From: Hysterangium stoloniferum
Taxonomy: Eukaryota > Basidiomycota > Agaricomycetes > Hysterangiales > Hysterangiaceae
Length of the DNA stretch: 64,000 bases
Direction: 5' to 3'
Assembly: GCA_015178975.1 (NCBI GenBank)
Contig: WHVD01000025.1
Span: 248,001-312,000 of the forward strand
Shown here: piece by piece, positions 19,700 through 32,280 of the stretch
Layout: every line of letters begins with the position of its first letter
Numbering within the stretch: position 1 is the first letter of the stretch
Notes under the pieces: model-generated
What the model saw: only the letters and a program-made list of their open reading frames with translations
Databases searched by the model: none
What the model was told of the DNA's origin: nothing
Position numbers and translations under genes: made by a program

Positions 19700-20529
19700 T
19701 TTAGAGACCTCTCACTCCTGAGTAATGTTTGAAACTACTCCTGTCACCCCTGATCCCTTCAATGATCCTCTCCCAGTTCGAGACAGACCAATCACCAATA
19801 AAGGTCAACTATCCTTTTCAACAGTGTTTGCCCTGCAGGGAGGAGAGCCTAATGACACATCTGAAAGTTCTGAGGACTTCAAGGATGGCCAAAACCAGGG
19901 ATATGGGTGATGAAACCTGGAAATTCCCAGGATTAATGCCAAAGAGAGTGAATTACCTAAGGACAAGGTGCTTACTCTCAACACCAATGACATCAAGATT
20001 AAATGGTCTGACCTCCCTGAGTATGATGGAAGTCACTCTAAAGTGTTGGAGTATATTCTGGATATCATGAGTCTTTCTGAAATATCTGAATTGATGAGTT
20101 TGCTATTAGGAGTCTGCCCAGACAACTCACTGGTAACACTAATATTTAATGAAGTATGCTAGACCATGAGCATTATACTGAGTTCAGTCAATCTCACAGC
20201 TCTTTCCTCTGGGGCTGTTACGACCTGTTCCTGGATACTTCAATATCTGATATCATCTGAAACATCTGATCTCTGCCCCAAGTCTCCAATCTGACTTCCT
20301 GCCTCAATATCCAAGCCAACTTCCAACTACAGAACAATCATAGTTCCTGTACTTCTGGATCTCACCTTTGTTCTGCATTTGGTAACTTGTTGACTGACAA
20401 GTATTTACTCATTTGCTTATTGTATTCCCATTTTGGAATACTTCCGATTCCATCTTATTGTGATCTTAGTTTGTAGTACAATAACGAGAAAACTTATATT
20501 AGTTTTTGTGAATTTGTACTTTACATTAG

Positions 20530-22266
20530 TGTCACAACTGTCACAAGTCACAACATTGTCACAAATATTCAAAGGTAATATTCGACAACTCTTCGACTTG
20601 ATAAACCTGAACATTATTCGACAACATTGAATCTGTAATGTATTCAGGGGATTCTCTTAGATAGCTCAATATATGCTATAGTGTCACAGAGCTTCAACAA
20701 TAAAACAAGCAAAGGTCCAGTAATTTAAATACTGATAGATTAATGAGCTGCACTATTAAGCTTAAACAACTCAAATCAATGCTTATTTTGATTATTGAAA
20801 GGTTCACTAGAACTGTGTATGACTCTTTTAGCAATAAAAGAACTATTCCTTGAGAATAGGGGCTAGAAGCTGAGTATATGTGCAGTAACTTAGCAGAGAC
20901 TTGATATAAAGCTTCGGATTCTTGTATGCTTATTTGTAACTATTAATAGTTATTTAACAAGGTGTTAAATAATTTATTAATAGAGAAAATAATTTGTATT
21001 GGATTATCTGAGTGCTTGTACTTGAGTAATCTAGTATTGGCAGGGATTTCAGTAAGGATACTTAGATACTTATTAGGTTTATTATCTAATTAATAAGCCT
21101 AAAGGGTAGCTGTGAGGCTGGGGAAACTTAGATGATTAGCTAAGTCCAAGAGTTGCTGACAAAGATTCAAGATTCTGCAAGTGTAGGTGCTTGCAGTTAG
21201 TGTATCAGACTAAGGCTATTATTGTCCTTAGGATGATTAGATAAGCTTCTGAGCTGTGCAGTAAAATGTGTGAGATAGATGATTTTATTGGAAACTTGGC
21301 CCTCCTTATATACATTTTGATAACTCAATGATTAGCTAATTATTTAGTTTATGAGGTCACTAGTTAGATCATAATGACCTCATATTCTACTCATTATTTA
21401 CCCTTTATTTATCACATGATTCCCCTCTCTGAGACAAGGGTTCTAACCTCTTGCTTGAACATGAAGGTTCAAGGCCGCGGTCCCGGGACGGAAGCAAACG
21501 ATGAGTCGGCGCAATCAATTAATGACTCGGGTAGTCACATCCGTGACCTGTGTGACATCCCGACACCAGAGGCTTATCTAATAAGTCATGTGACTAGTGT
21601 TACAGTCACTCGTGTGACTAAATGCTAGTCACTAGTGTGACTGTATGAGCCGGATTAGGTAATGTGTCATGTGACACCCAAATGCACACATACAAGCAAG
21701 GCAATGTGCCGGGCAGTAATAACTAAGTAAATAAAATATAAATAATTAGTTAAAAATTATAATAATTTAATTAAGTAATAATAGCATAATATGAGTCCAT
21801 ATATGCTATTATTTATGTGAAGTTAAAAGGAATAAGGCCTATTTTTCACAATAAACGTAGTAAAAAATACAATAAAAATTCGAGAAAATATTAAATAATT
21901 CAAAGAAAATTAAGAGAACATTATGAGATAATGCTGATACCTCACAGAATCTCTTTTGACATGTCTCATTTCGATGTCACAAATGATTTCATTATAATAT
22001 AGTCATAATGATATGAAGAAAAGCATAAAAGGGCCACAAAAGGAGCAAGGGAAGTCAGTCAAAATATCTGTATATTAGTCATATTAATAATCTAACTTGT
22101 TGTAACTTTGTTGTAACTTCTTCAACAATACTTCCATGAGTTCTTGCGACTGGTAATAGCCTCTTACTTCATCGACAGGGCAAATATATACTTCATCAAA
22201 CGAGGCTTTCAAGTTCAATCAATAGAATATTATTTGACTTTATTGAAGAATAATCAATTCGTGACA
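20530..22266 (+). repeat. solo LTR B nested in LTR A
   Basis: Begins TGTCACAACTG, ends GTGACA, perfect TSD ATTAG (20525-20529, 22267-22271). The uninterrupted relative at 59384-59814 is 431 bp. Confidence 0.88.
20634..21946 (+). repeat. LTR-like insertion C (1,313 bp) nested in LTR B
   Basis: Begins TGTAATGTATTC, ends ACCTCACA, perfect TSD GAATC (20629-20633, 21947-21951). No coding capacity seen; the 84-codon ORF at 21374 has no recognisable domain. A cluster of short palindromes built on AGTCAC/GTGACT lies at about 21585-21650. It may be a long solo LTR or another non-coding element. Confidence 0.75.
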
Positions 22267-23150
22267 ATTAGATCTGATATTGACTTAGTTTCTTATTCCT
22301 TCCTTCTCTCTGTACACTCGATATTTGGAACTCTTTGGAACTCTGAATATCCATATCCTCTGGTGTAAAATCCTGTCTCTGAAATTAAAGACTTTGAGTG
22401 TTTGTGTAGAGGTGCAGCACATATTGCAAGCTGAAGCCAACATCCTGACCCTATTTGGAAGTTTCTGAGTTCCTGGTCACTTTCTGATAGTTCCAGAATA
22501 ATTTCCTGACACAGCACTTAACAAGGTCATTGTAGAAGGATTGCTATGAACTCAATGGCAGGAATAATTAGTTTTTAGAATGGGAAGAATGAGATTTCAT
22601 CAACCTCATCATAATCACAAAGCCCCAGTCCAGTATATTCAGACAAGAATTAAACTATATCATTTCCTTATGGTTTTCATCAAGATTGGAAGGAAGAAAC
22701 ACATTGTCTAATTCTGACTCTACCCATGGAATGGCTTCATTTGTTACAAGGTCAACCGATTGATGACATTATGGGACTACAGACCTATGCCAATAATTTA
22801 CAGGAGGCCTCATCAACACTTGGAACCAAACATATTGAGAGTGTTATCAGTTCCAAAAACCTAGAGTCATGATTGTGGAACAGGAGGAGCTTCACCTTGA
22901 AAATATAGAGGAGTCTCCAACTGGGGATACTGCTCATGGTCACATTCTCATTAGTGAAACTGTGGATAGAAATGCTATGAGAAGAGCTAACCTGGCACAA
23001 GGCAAAGGACATGGGGAAGTTCTTCGAGAGAGAAGTGACAAGAAGAGTGTTGTTAAACCTCCTAAGGAGTGCTGTATCTGCAGGAGCCCAGAACATTTTA
23101 AGATTGATTGTCCTCATGCAGGCAAGATGTCTCACTATGTGTGAGAGGTA

Positions 23151-23620
23151 CCCATCTCATGGGAATGTAACTATGTACATTGAAGCCAAGCTCCACTTGA
23201 CTAGTAGCACAAGATGTGAAGGATTGTGTAAGTTAGCACTCAATGTGTGAAGATAATCATGTGCCATGGAAATGATAGGATAGCTATTTGAAGTCCAAAC
23301 TCTTCGAGCACCAAAATTATATATTTCCTTTGCTAAACGTCACACCTCAAATTACCACTGCAGTAGTACGGCTCTATTCTATTCTATTAAGTGCTAATAT
23401 ACGGGGTTGCAGTTTAACGTGTACTCGATGTCCCCGACACAAACCACAAACCATCATTTGCATTCTTTTCCGTGCATGTACGTCACAGAGGTGTTCTTGC
23501 TAAGCAGTAGATGTCCCCACCAACTAGCAATCAATTTGCAGCTAGGCGTCGCGCGAACTCGATCAGAGCCCTTGATTGAAGACGTTAGCACGATGTAATA
23601 TCATAACAGTAGTAGGCAGC
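23151..23620. other. intergenic, no gene seen
   Basis: Lies between the gag remnant and the 3' end of the aminopeptidase gene. Short ORFs only. Confidence 0.5.
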
Positions 23621-25987
23621 TTACCGTGTCGGACGACCTGTCATGCCAGTGGGCGTGTATGGACCAGCGCGGGAGGCCTTGCAACACTTAGTCAAGCATC
23701 ATAATTATGAGCTACATCAGTCATATTTACCTCCATAGTTCCCTAGAGAAAGAGATCAGCTCAGTTGCGGTCAATGTTGGAATGGATGGTACGAACCCCA
23801 ATGTCAATGTGAGCCCACCGAATTGGTGGTTCTTTCCCATCTTCCGCGTCCACGCCTTCAACAAATTCCTATAATACGACGTTCACCGTCCAAGTTTCTC
23901 AAACAGTAGTAAGGACATGCCTTTAGGAACAACGCGGCAGTGCAGCTGCCACCAAATGACCCTCCCACCTATAATAGACGAATTCAATACAAGTTCTTCA
24001 ATATAAGAAGAAATGAATATATAGTCACATTACAGAGATCAGCATTGCTGGACCTTATTTGAGGCCCAAACTCTTCATCAAGGGGAAGACGCCACATGCG
24101 GTCATGTTCGGCTTCTCCGGCAGTGCGGAGCTCTTCCCAGAGAGAATCCGAAGACTAATGGGAGATATTGGTGAACACCACACAAGAGCCAGGGGTAGAC
24201 ACACTGAGAAAACCCCTGAAAATATTTCACCAAGTGATATCAAGACGGCTCTAACTCAGATTTAGTATGCCCTCCAGGACAAGACGTTCAGACTGACCCT
24301 GTAAGGGTAGCGACATCAACCACCGTATGTGGCTTGTACGTAGTTGTTGCATAATACAATGCATCTGTGACCCATGAGTATCGTCGAGGGCAGAATGTAT
24401 CAACAATCACAAACCCGCTAACACCAGTCGCCCTTCAGCATCGGTATTATCGATTTCGATGGTCTTTCCGTTCATAGCATAGACACTGCGAAAATAATAT
24501 TAAAGGGGGTTAACAGAGCCAGGGTATCCGTATAGCTTACACGTCGCCAGGCTTGTTGGCAGACGGTCCAGGAAGATTCTCCGTAAGAGGCGTGACACTG
24601 ACCAAATTAATCCTATAACAAGGGATCAGAGAAGGAGGAGATATGAAGCACTATAACCTACGGAAGTCTAAGTTTGGCAATGGCGAGTGTTGATGCGACA
24701 ACAGTTGCAGCGCCACCTGCGTTCATTGGGCAATCGTTCGCTAGCGAATATCAATGGAGTTTACGCGTACCCATATCTGCGCGCATTGCTTTCATATCCT
24801 GTTATGCGTGCCTCAGACCGGCAGATCAGCCAGGAATGAAGTGCCTACCTTTGCAGGCTTGAGAGAGATGCCTCCCGAATCAAACGTGATGCCCTTTCCA
24901 ACAAAAGCTAGCGGCTGGGCCTGTTTGGAAGCGGCGCCGTGATAATGGCTGACAGGAAAATTAACGGACGAACATGATGAAGGGGGAGAAATTAAGTGAA
25001 GACATACATTTCCAGGAATTTCGCGGGTTCATTCGTGCCCTTGCTGACGGAGAGGAATGTTCGCTAGGGATGTATAATCAGACGGAGCAGCCACAAAAGT
25101 ACTCATATCCGAACCATGCCCTTTTCCTGTGCCCAAGCTGAGAGAAATATTAGTCAAAGCCAAGGTGGCACGTCAGAACATCTCACCCTCGTCCCGAACG
25201 TAAATGTCAACGTTGGGGATGTCCTTGAATAATTCTTTCACACGTTCCGTAAACCCCTAGTCGGATATATTAACGGTGGAAGAAAGAGTTATGGATATAA
25301 CATACTGTGGGTGTAATGATATTCGCTGGCAACTCCATCAGCTAAACGAAGTTAATTAGTTCCGGCCGACTTTCAGCTGAAGCACTCATGCACCTCTCTG
25401 GCGACATTTTGAGATGACGCATATACTAGTCCAGTTTCCCACGTTAATGGACTGTCTTTCGGAGGCTCCGAAAGCGGTTGAAAGTCAACTTTAGGATTCT
25501 TGTCGCTCTCCTTCGTTCGGAGTGTCGTGAACTTGTATAGCCCCAATGTAGCTCCAACAGCTATTTTATTTAATATATTGGAGGGTTTTGCAGTCTCCGT
25601 GGAAACGGGCTTACCGGCAGCATGCGGCTCAATAGATGCGTCAATGGCTACGTTTTTTGCACCGGCATCTCTGAGTTGTTTAATACCGCTGGCGACAGCC
25701 TTCCGGACCGCCTCCGTCTTGACATGAGCCGCCGTAGTATTAAACTTATTCCCAAGAGACACTATGGCTGTCAGAGCATCAGGCGTGCCCTGAACTTGAT
25801 TATAGAAAATCTTCGTCTCTCCAAGCTCATTCTTTGGCCTTGCAGTTGCCCAAAGCTTCTCTGGGGAAACTTGTTGGTTCTTGCTGGTGGAGAATAGGAG
25901 AAAAGCATCCGGAGAGGCTGTCGTGGACATTTTTCGTGCGGCTAGAACGGAGGTTCGTAGACGGGTCGCTCGTGCTACTTGAAGCAT
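23621..25987 (-). CDS. leucyl aminopeptidase, peptidase family M17
   Basis: Zinc-dependent cytosolic or mitochondrial exopeptidase. Seventeen exons can be joined in frame, giving about 515 residues, the normal length. Exon 1 (25394-25987) holds the N-terminal domain. Later exons give [40 protein letters not shown] (metal-binding Lys and Asp), [16 protein letters not shown] and the signature [14 protein letters not shown], all metal ligands present. It ends TGMTGRPTR at TAA 23621-23623. Exons of 12 and 23 nt occur, and one intron starts with GC (AAG|GCATGT, near 23935). The N-terminus [20 protein letters not shown] is Arg-rich and amphipathic, with a second Met at residue 20, so mitochondrial and cytosolic forms are possible (inference). 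Divergent from the BCAS3 gene. Confidence 0.92.
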
Positions 25988-26746
25988 GTGTGACGGGTGG
26001 TGTGACAGTGCAGCATGAGCGGCTGCAAATCCGTGATCCCATCATCCGGTTTAAACATATCTCCTAAGGCTCGATAATATACTGCACAAGGCACTCGCAA
26101 ACGGTGCTTGAAGTAAATTCATAGGCGATTAAACACGTTGACCTCTGAATGAGTAACTCATCCACTGTCCATAGAGATTCACCCCTGGAGATCTAAGTGT
26201 TTTCACACGACGGATATGTAATGGCATCTTTGATAATTGCATTACTGTCGTCACGACACCACAAATGCAAGTCTTATCTTTGGATATACTAGACTTAATG
26301 GTGAATGTGATTGGTCAATGGAAGCTTGGTGCGCTAAGCAATTTTTTTTTTCGAAGCGGGTTCTAGATGAGAAGATTTAGAGCTAAGCGCTGTGTGATGA
26401 TACACTCTTATCGAATGAGTGACCGCTAAACTGACTGCTGAGCATTTGATCCCATGTTGAGGCTGATCAAATCATCCTGTTCGCTGCGCCCCGTTCCAGA
26501 TTGATAAAAGAGTATTATTTAATCTTTCTATCAGTCAATTTCGAAGCCTATCGATTACCACTAAGAAATCACAAACGTTGTTCTGATTCCTATTCTTGGT
26601 AAGCCTGTCTATATTCGGTCAAGTGACATGCCAGCGTCTCCCAGGCTGAGACTCGAGTCAACAGTCACCAGCATTCTCGAGCCCCCCCTGCGAGGCTCCT
26701 AGATGCACATTGCCCTTTCTACCACCACCTCCACGCTATATAATAT
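25988..26746. promoter_or_regulatory. divergent intergenic region between aminopeptidase and BCAS3 genes
   Basis: 759 bases separate the two start codons and must hold both promoters. A T9 run is at about 26342. Pyrimidine-rich stretches lie within 130 bases of the BCAS3 start (for example 26695-26735). No clear TATA box was assigned. Confidence 0.5.
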
Positions 26747-29700
26747 ATGAACAAGCTCGGACATGGCTTACCCACCTCTCGAAACAATTCCAACAATCAG
26801 AACCAGAGCCAGGGTCGGAAAGGTCGGCAGCAGCAACAGCAACAGCAGCAACGTCGGGACACGACTGATAGTACCGATGTTGGGCAGGAACGTCGGTCTT
26901 TAGTATCACAACCCCATACTAGAGCTCCCACGATCATCCGGTGAGAACTGCTAACTAACAAGCTCTGTTCCTGCAGATGCGCTAACATGGATAACGTATT
27001 TACCAGTGAGCCCTCTGTTCTGGAGACCTTCTCTCGTAATCTGCGCACATTCCTTCCTATAAACATGTCTAATTCACCTCCTGCTCCTCGTCGAAGACCA
27101 CTTTCCTTTGGCTCAGTCCGCTCCGTTCAGGCAACGTCCCCCACTGACGATAGTAACGATAGTGAACGCATTTCATGGGCGACATGGGATCACATAGAAG
27201 GCACTCGCGTGCTGATCCTCGCCTACACATCTGGTTTGCAAATCTGGGATACAAGCAACCTTGTTGCCGTGCGCGAGATACTCAATCTCAAGACGGAATC
27301 GCTACACATCGCTGGCCAGGTGCAGTCTGCCCTAGTGCTGCCTGAACCTGTGGATGGTCCAGATGATTTTGCGAATTCCCGTCCGCTATTGGGAATTGTG
27401 TCAGTATTCTTCTCTCATCCCGTCAATATTTATTGACATGGACCCAGCTCTCCAACCCATTTAACCGTCTTTTCCCTTTCAACCTATTCAGTTATAAAGC
27501 AGCTTCCTTTCACAGATGCTAGTAATGTTGTTGCACGGCCCACATTTATTGTTATCGTATGTACTCTCTTTCCCGATCTCCCTCTAATCTCATAACACAC
27601 TCAGGCTACGAGACATCCTAGCACCCTCCACGTCCTCTCCACTCGCACACTCCAGTCCATTCACACCATCACACTATCCACATCTCCAATATTCGCATTA
27701 TCTCACCGCCTCCTCGCATACGTATGTCCGACTCCGATTCCTCACATGCCCGGGCCTCCGCCTCCCACCTTCATTGCACAGACCCGAGATTCGTTGGGCT
27801 CGTCTGTAATGCGAGTCGGGGGCGAGGTCTGGAGCGGCGTCAAAGCTGCAGTGTCATCTACCCCTATCAACTTCACGGCCCCTGAGAACGATCAGCCCTG
27901 GGGTTTCTCACGCAGCGCTCCGGCGTCCTCTAGTATACGAGGCCGCTGGCCCCACGACGACGACGCCCAGGCATCCACGTCAGCCACTGCGGGGTGGGTG
28001 GCTATTCTGGATCTGAAGCCACTCCTTTCCGGCGGGTCGCCGAAACGCGTCACGTTGTTTGCCCCCTTTCCCTTTGACTCGGCAGGGATTGCGCATTTGG
28101 CGTTTAACGCACCTGGTGCAATGCCGATGCTGTCCGTTGCGCCCCGAGATGGTCAACGTGTTGCAGTCTTTCAGATTCGGATTGGACAGGAGGCACGTCC
28201 TGAAGGGAATGACTCGACCTTTGCCCCTAGTTCTGCGATGTCCTGGCATTGGTACGACCTACGGAGAGGATTAACCAATGCACATGTAGAGAACATAGAA
28301 TGGGAGAGTTCGGGCAGGTGGGCTGCCGTTGTAACCGCACGCCGTACTATACGTAAGTGATTAGTCATCCTTGTTCACACGGTCCATTTAACTGTTCTCT
28401 TGCATGTAGATATATTCGCTACAAATCCCTACGGTGGGAGACCGGATGAGAAGTCACATCTTTCCGCCCGGATACATAATGCTACACGACTCGTATGTTA
28501 ACTTTGTTCTGTCTCGTACACGAGGTATCTGATTGTCTTTAAAGCAACCTCTATCTACCGAGATCACGCCCCTCGTCCGCATCCGTCCTAATGCTAACAA
28601 TGCTAATCTCCCAGATGACTTGGTAGAGTATTCTTCTCTCATCTTCTCATTTCTTCCAACTTCGATGTCACGCGCTCTCCCACCATCGCTCTTTCCGTCC
28701 CCGTCACACTCCCCAGCATCATCACCACGATTCCAAAGCTCTATTAGCCCCACGCCTTTCCAGGACATGCTAGTGTTTGATCCTGCTACAGGGGAGCTTT
28801 CCCTACGTCGGATCACTCTCGATGTTGTTGCTCCACCACTTGATTCAAGCGGTATGCCACACACCGTGAGCGCCCCGGGTGCCGTGAGCGGATACAGCAT
28901 TAGTTTGCCTGTTCCCGTGATGAATATGGGTATGAGTCTAGTCAGGAAGACACGGAAGGAGGCGGGGGACGTGCATGGAGAAGTTGTTGGGAAGGAAAGT
29001 ACGGTTGCCACTTGGTCGCTCAAGAGAGCGAAGGATTGGCCGGATGTTAGAGGTGCTGTGAAGACGGATAAAGCGGTTGAGGTTTCTTCACCCCGTCGGC
29101 TGGGGAAACTGGCGATCACGGCGTACGTATCTAATACATCCACAGACCAATTTTTTTTTGCTAACCCGGCGTCATAGTTACCTCTCCCAAGCTGAACTGT
29201 CGACTCACTCGCGGTCTCCAGCCGTGTTGCCTCGCCCTATCTATCTTGCGCATCAGTTCTCATTCTATGCATTCAAAGAGGACTATCAGGCACTCCTGCG
29301 TCGCTCTCAGCTCAACGTTCCCTGTACCAAGTTAGAGGTACGAAAGGACGTCGAGGTGAGTGCGCATCTGGAAGATGCAGAAAGTGACGTATTTCTGCAC
29401 GATACCGTGGACCTCCAAGTAGCCAGCACCACACCGCGCAGCGCGCGTAATCCGTTCGACGAACCCATCGCCTCCGCTATGCGCTCTGGGCTTGATTACT
29501 CGGGACAGAGCCCCCCCGTGCTGCCGATGCTGCCGAACGGCGCCCCGGTCTCCGTCCTCGAGGCGATCCCGATCCACACAAAGCACGTCGCCGCGGGCGT
29601 GAACGAGGGCTTCGGCCGTATCCGGCGCGAGATCGGCAAGGTGCGCAGCCCTATTCTGCGTCCGACACCTGGAGGTGCGGGGACTGGCCCCGGCCCACTG

Positions 29701-30078
29701 GCAGGCGAGGGGCGGCACGTTCCCCTCGAGTTCGACGAGGCGGACGAGATGATGTTCCTGCAGGGCGATGAGATGGCGGAGCGCGACGACAACGAGGGGT
29801 TGCAGCGCGATGACGGGTCGGGGTCGGGTGCGTCTGCGTCTGCGTCGGTGTCGACGCCTGGCTCGCGCTCGCATGCGGACCTTGTGGTCGACGAGCAGGA
29901 AGAGGCGATCTGGGACGCGTGGGACGACGAGGCGCGGGCTACTGTTGCTGAGGCTGAGATGTTTGATGAGATTTCCGTTACGGGTTTTATGGACGAGGAG
30001 AGCGACATCGCGCCGATCATGGCGGCGATGTCTAGAGCGAAGGAGAAGAGCAAGGGGCCAGGCAGGAAGATGCATTAA
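26747..30078 (+). CDS. BCAS3-like WD40 protein
   Basis: Seven exons join in frame to about 1,000 residues. The start Met is followed by an Asn/Gln-rich head with a poly-Gln run (about residues 28-35). Exon 2 has VLILAYTSGLQIWDTSN, a WD40 strand. Later blocks are ATRHPSTLHVLSTRTLQSIHTI, GWVAILDL, IEWESSGRWAAVVTARRTI then, across an intron, HIFATNPYGGRPDEKSHL, matching the BCAS3 pattern (hydrophobic-F-x-INPYGG). An acidic low-complexity C-terminus ends SKGPGRKMH. In animals BCAS3 binds the phagophore with PHAF1; a role in autophagy here is inference. GC-rich last exon, clear poly-pyrimidine region after the stop. Confidence 0.85.
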
Positions 30079-30919
30079 TAATATTGGGTATAAGGTCTAA
30101 CTTTTTTTTTTTCTTTCTCTTTCCTCTTTTTTTCTTTTTTCTTTTTTTCTTCCTTTTTCTCCATCTCATCGTTATTAGAACTCATACCACCAGATCAGAT
30201 CCTCCCCGTCCGTTTTTCTCTTTCCTGGAGGCTATCTGACAATATTCAGGCCTCCTCTTTTGTAACCGTAGCGTGTCAAAAATACTCACATAAACCCAAT
30301 CGTTGTCTCTTTTCCACAAGACGTAGCTGTTCAGATGTATTGTTGTTTACGTATGCCATGAAATTGCAATTAGATCAAGATGTTTTTAAATTCTGACGGG
30401 CAAGGACTTATCCGTCGTGAAACTGAGGGATCACTACTTAGAATATCGAAATAAAATCCCGGGTTGGGAACCATACCGAGGAAACGGTCATACAACTCGG
30501 GGAACTTTGACTTGAGAGCGGCCAGGAGTGCTTAATAGTGCTTTTTGAGTATGAGAACTGATGCACAAGGTAGACTCTACACCGTGTGTGAGCCGAATGT
30601 TATAGAGACCGTGGGTGTTGACACCAGCTTAGCAGAAGATTCTATGCAGCACATTACTGTTGGCATTATTTACGCATTAAGCCCATTAGTTGTATGTAGT
30701 ACGCATCCCGATATCATTAATTCTTATTTAGTTACTTATTATGTATTACCCAGTTACTCGTTATCTAGGATTTATTACAATGTCAAGACTATACTACATG
30801 AATATAGTTTGATGAAATGTAGGTGGTTCGTGTCTGAACAGAATCAAGAAGTTTCGATACAGGTGGGTGTGTTAAACAGAGTACCAAGGATAATTCACCC
30901 ACAGAAGCATTTACTGTAA
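30079..30919. other. 3' intergenic region between convergent genes
   Basis: CT-rich tract at 30101-30160 just after the BCAS3 stop. A 124-codon ORF at 30545-30919 is open but has no recognisable domain or signal and abuts the stop of the convergent HsbA gene; not called. Confidence 0.45.
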
Positions 30920-31835
30920 CTATGGTCTATTAGTGTAAGCCGCAATTGCCTTGGATATTTTCGAATCTACGGCAGTCTGGAAGGAATTGCCCTGAGCTTT
31001 GAATGCTTCCTGGAATTGCGAGTGAGGAGAGCGTAGACGGATCCGACCTGTCAAGAATAGTAGACTTACGGGAACCGCCACAATAAGAGCTTGAGCAAAA
31101 GCCTTCAAATAAACAGGTGTAGTCAGGATATATTCATAAAAGGCATCAACGACTGGCATCACTCACGTCTATTTCTCGTTCAAATCCTGTCAATCCGAAT
31201 TCCACTCCAATAGCTATCTTCCCCCTGTCTGGAAAACTGTTCATGATTGCATATTTCTTCGTAACAAGGCTATCTAAAGTTTGGAAGATCAGAGGTTCGA
31301 TCTCGTTGAGCCTCTGGAAGATGGTGGGTGCATCTCCTGCGCTCATAGTTGTAACCTTTGTGAACTGTCAGATCTCTTCCAAGAATAATGTGAATCGAGG
31401 CTTACTTACTTTGACATGTTCGGTCCCCTGATACGAGATTCAGTAATGGTGTTTTCAAAAAATTAGATTCTACCCAAGAGAGGAGTGACTACTAACCTGA
31501 TGGATGTACTGGAGAAGCCGCTCACTCTCCCGGCCAATCGCCTATTGTAGCAGCAATACATACGAATGGAGGGTCCAAAGTGACATGACGTACCACTCCT
31601 TGCAGCACTCTGATTTTATTTGGTAAGGAGGTTATAAGGCTTTTGAGGGTTATCTGATGCGTTCGGAAACTCAGTCTCGAGGACATCGTTTACAGACGCG
31701 TGCACCTACCAGACTTGAATTCATGGAGCGAATGTCTCCGAGCACTTCAGCGACAGTGCGTTGTTCTAAGGGAGAGGCCAAAACAGAAAGCGTCCCATAA
31801 AGTAATATGACGAGGGATGGGAAGAGGTAAACCAT
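30920..31835 (-). CDS. HsbA-like hydrophobic surface-binding protein, copy 1
   Basis: Secreted protein of the fungal HsbA type, a family that adsorbs to hydrophobic surfaces. Start at 31835: MVYLFPSLVILLYGTLSVLA is the signal peptide, mature protein from SPLEQRTV. Exons then give ITLKSLITSLPNKIRVLQG, AIGRESERLLQYIHQ, VTTMSAGDAPTIFQRL, TLDSLVTKKYAIMNSFP and, after two more introns, AFAQALIVAVP and EAFKAQGNSFQTAVDSKISKAIAAY. Eight small exons, about 185 residues. An upstream in-frame Met (31877) would spoil the signal. The exon plan is identical to copy 2 at 38075. The last intron ends CAATTCCAG in both copies. The family assignment is by pattern. Confidence 0.8.
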
Positions 31836-31925
31836 GGCAAAGAAGATCGTTTGCAGTTGGAGTTGTGTGAAGAGCACCTGTCCGCCCAGTGCTTAAATGC
31901 GCAAACCATCCTTCGGCTACTGTAT

Positions 31926-31942
31926 GTGGAACCAGATGTAAC
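31926..31942 (-). promoter_or_regulatory. CATCTGGCT-type motif upstream of HsbA copy 1
   Basis: GGAACCAGATGTAAC lies about 95 bases before the start codon; its reverse complement matches the TGGTACATCTGGCT motif repeated before the other HsbA genes. Confidence 0.4.
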
Positions 31943-32208
31943 AGGCATTTTGACTTTTAGCCAGTCCTATGTGGGCGAAGCCAGGCACGCCAATAGTGTA
32001 CTGCTTCTACGTAAACTCACGTGCATTGGGATTGCGATATATATATGACTCTGTTGGGTATTGAGAATTCAGGTTAGCATACCGCAAGGAGATCGAGATT
32101 ATCTGGGGAAAGTTGGCTACCTTTGCGAGCGGTTACCTGGGGTATATAAACATGGGATCATCTGCATTTACAAAGTACACATTCTTTGTTAAAAGTGTAG
32201 AAAATGAA

Positions 32209-32280
32209 TGGCCAGACTGGGGATTGAACCCAGGGCTTCTGCATATATAGCAGGGGTGTTAACCATTACACCACCTGACC
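32209..32280 (-). tRNA. tRNA-like gene in LTR 1, anticodon position reads TAT
   Basis: 72 nt fold as a cloverleaf. The acceptor stem GGTCAGG/TCTGGCC has 7 pairs (two G-T); D stem GTGT/ACAC; T arm CTGGG-TTCAATC-CCCAG is perfect; discriminator A. A box TGGTGTAATGG and B box GGTTCAATCCC are intact, so RNA polymerase III could start here. The anticodon loop is TATATAT: position 33 is A, not the near-universal U, and the first anticodon-stem pair is C-A. It may be a promoter-only or pseudo-tRNA. By position the anticodon would be TAT (Ile). Confidence 0.75.

Larger units (their letters stand above)
20216..22523 (+). repeat. solo LTR A (566 bp) carrying nested LTRs B and C
   Basis: Begins TGTTACGACC and ends CACTTAACA. 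The TSD is imperfect (GGGGC / AGGTC, one change each from GGGTC). A clean copy without the insertions lies at 60853-61354, which proves the nest. Confidence 0.85.
19725..23150 (+). pseudogene. copia-type gag gene split by a three-deep LTR nest
   Basis: Gag begins MFETTPVTPDPFNDPLPVRD at 19725 and can be followed with frameshifts through IKWSDLPEYDG (about 20000) to 20215. It resumes at 22524 (IVEGLL) and ends with a CCHC knuckle CCICRSPEHFKIDC near 23070-23110. The two halves join in register with the uninterrupted copy at 3-586. The 2.3 kb between them is LTR A containing LTR B containing LTR C. No pol follows. Confidence 0.8.

Noticed and set aside
28454-29143. 229-codon minus-strand ORF inside the BCAS3 gene
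   Set aside because: Lies opposite an exon that fits the spliced frame on both sides.
29332-30075. 247-codon minus-strand ORF opposite the last BCAS3 exon
   Set aside because: Arg/His-rich shadow caused by high GC and codon bias of the real exon, whose splicing and family motifs are clear.
30545-30919. 124-codon ORF between BCAS3 and HsbA copy 1
   Set aside because: No domain, signal peptide, splice partner or conserved feature; probably chance in AT-rich sequence.
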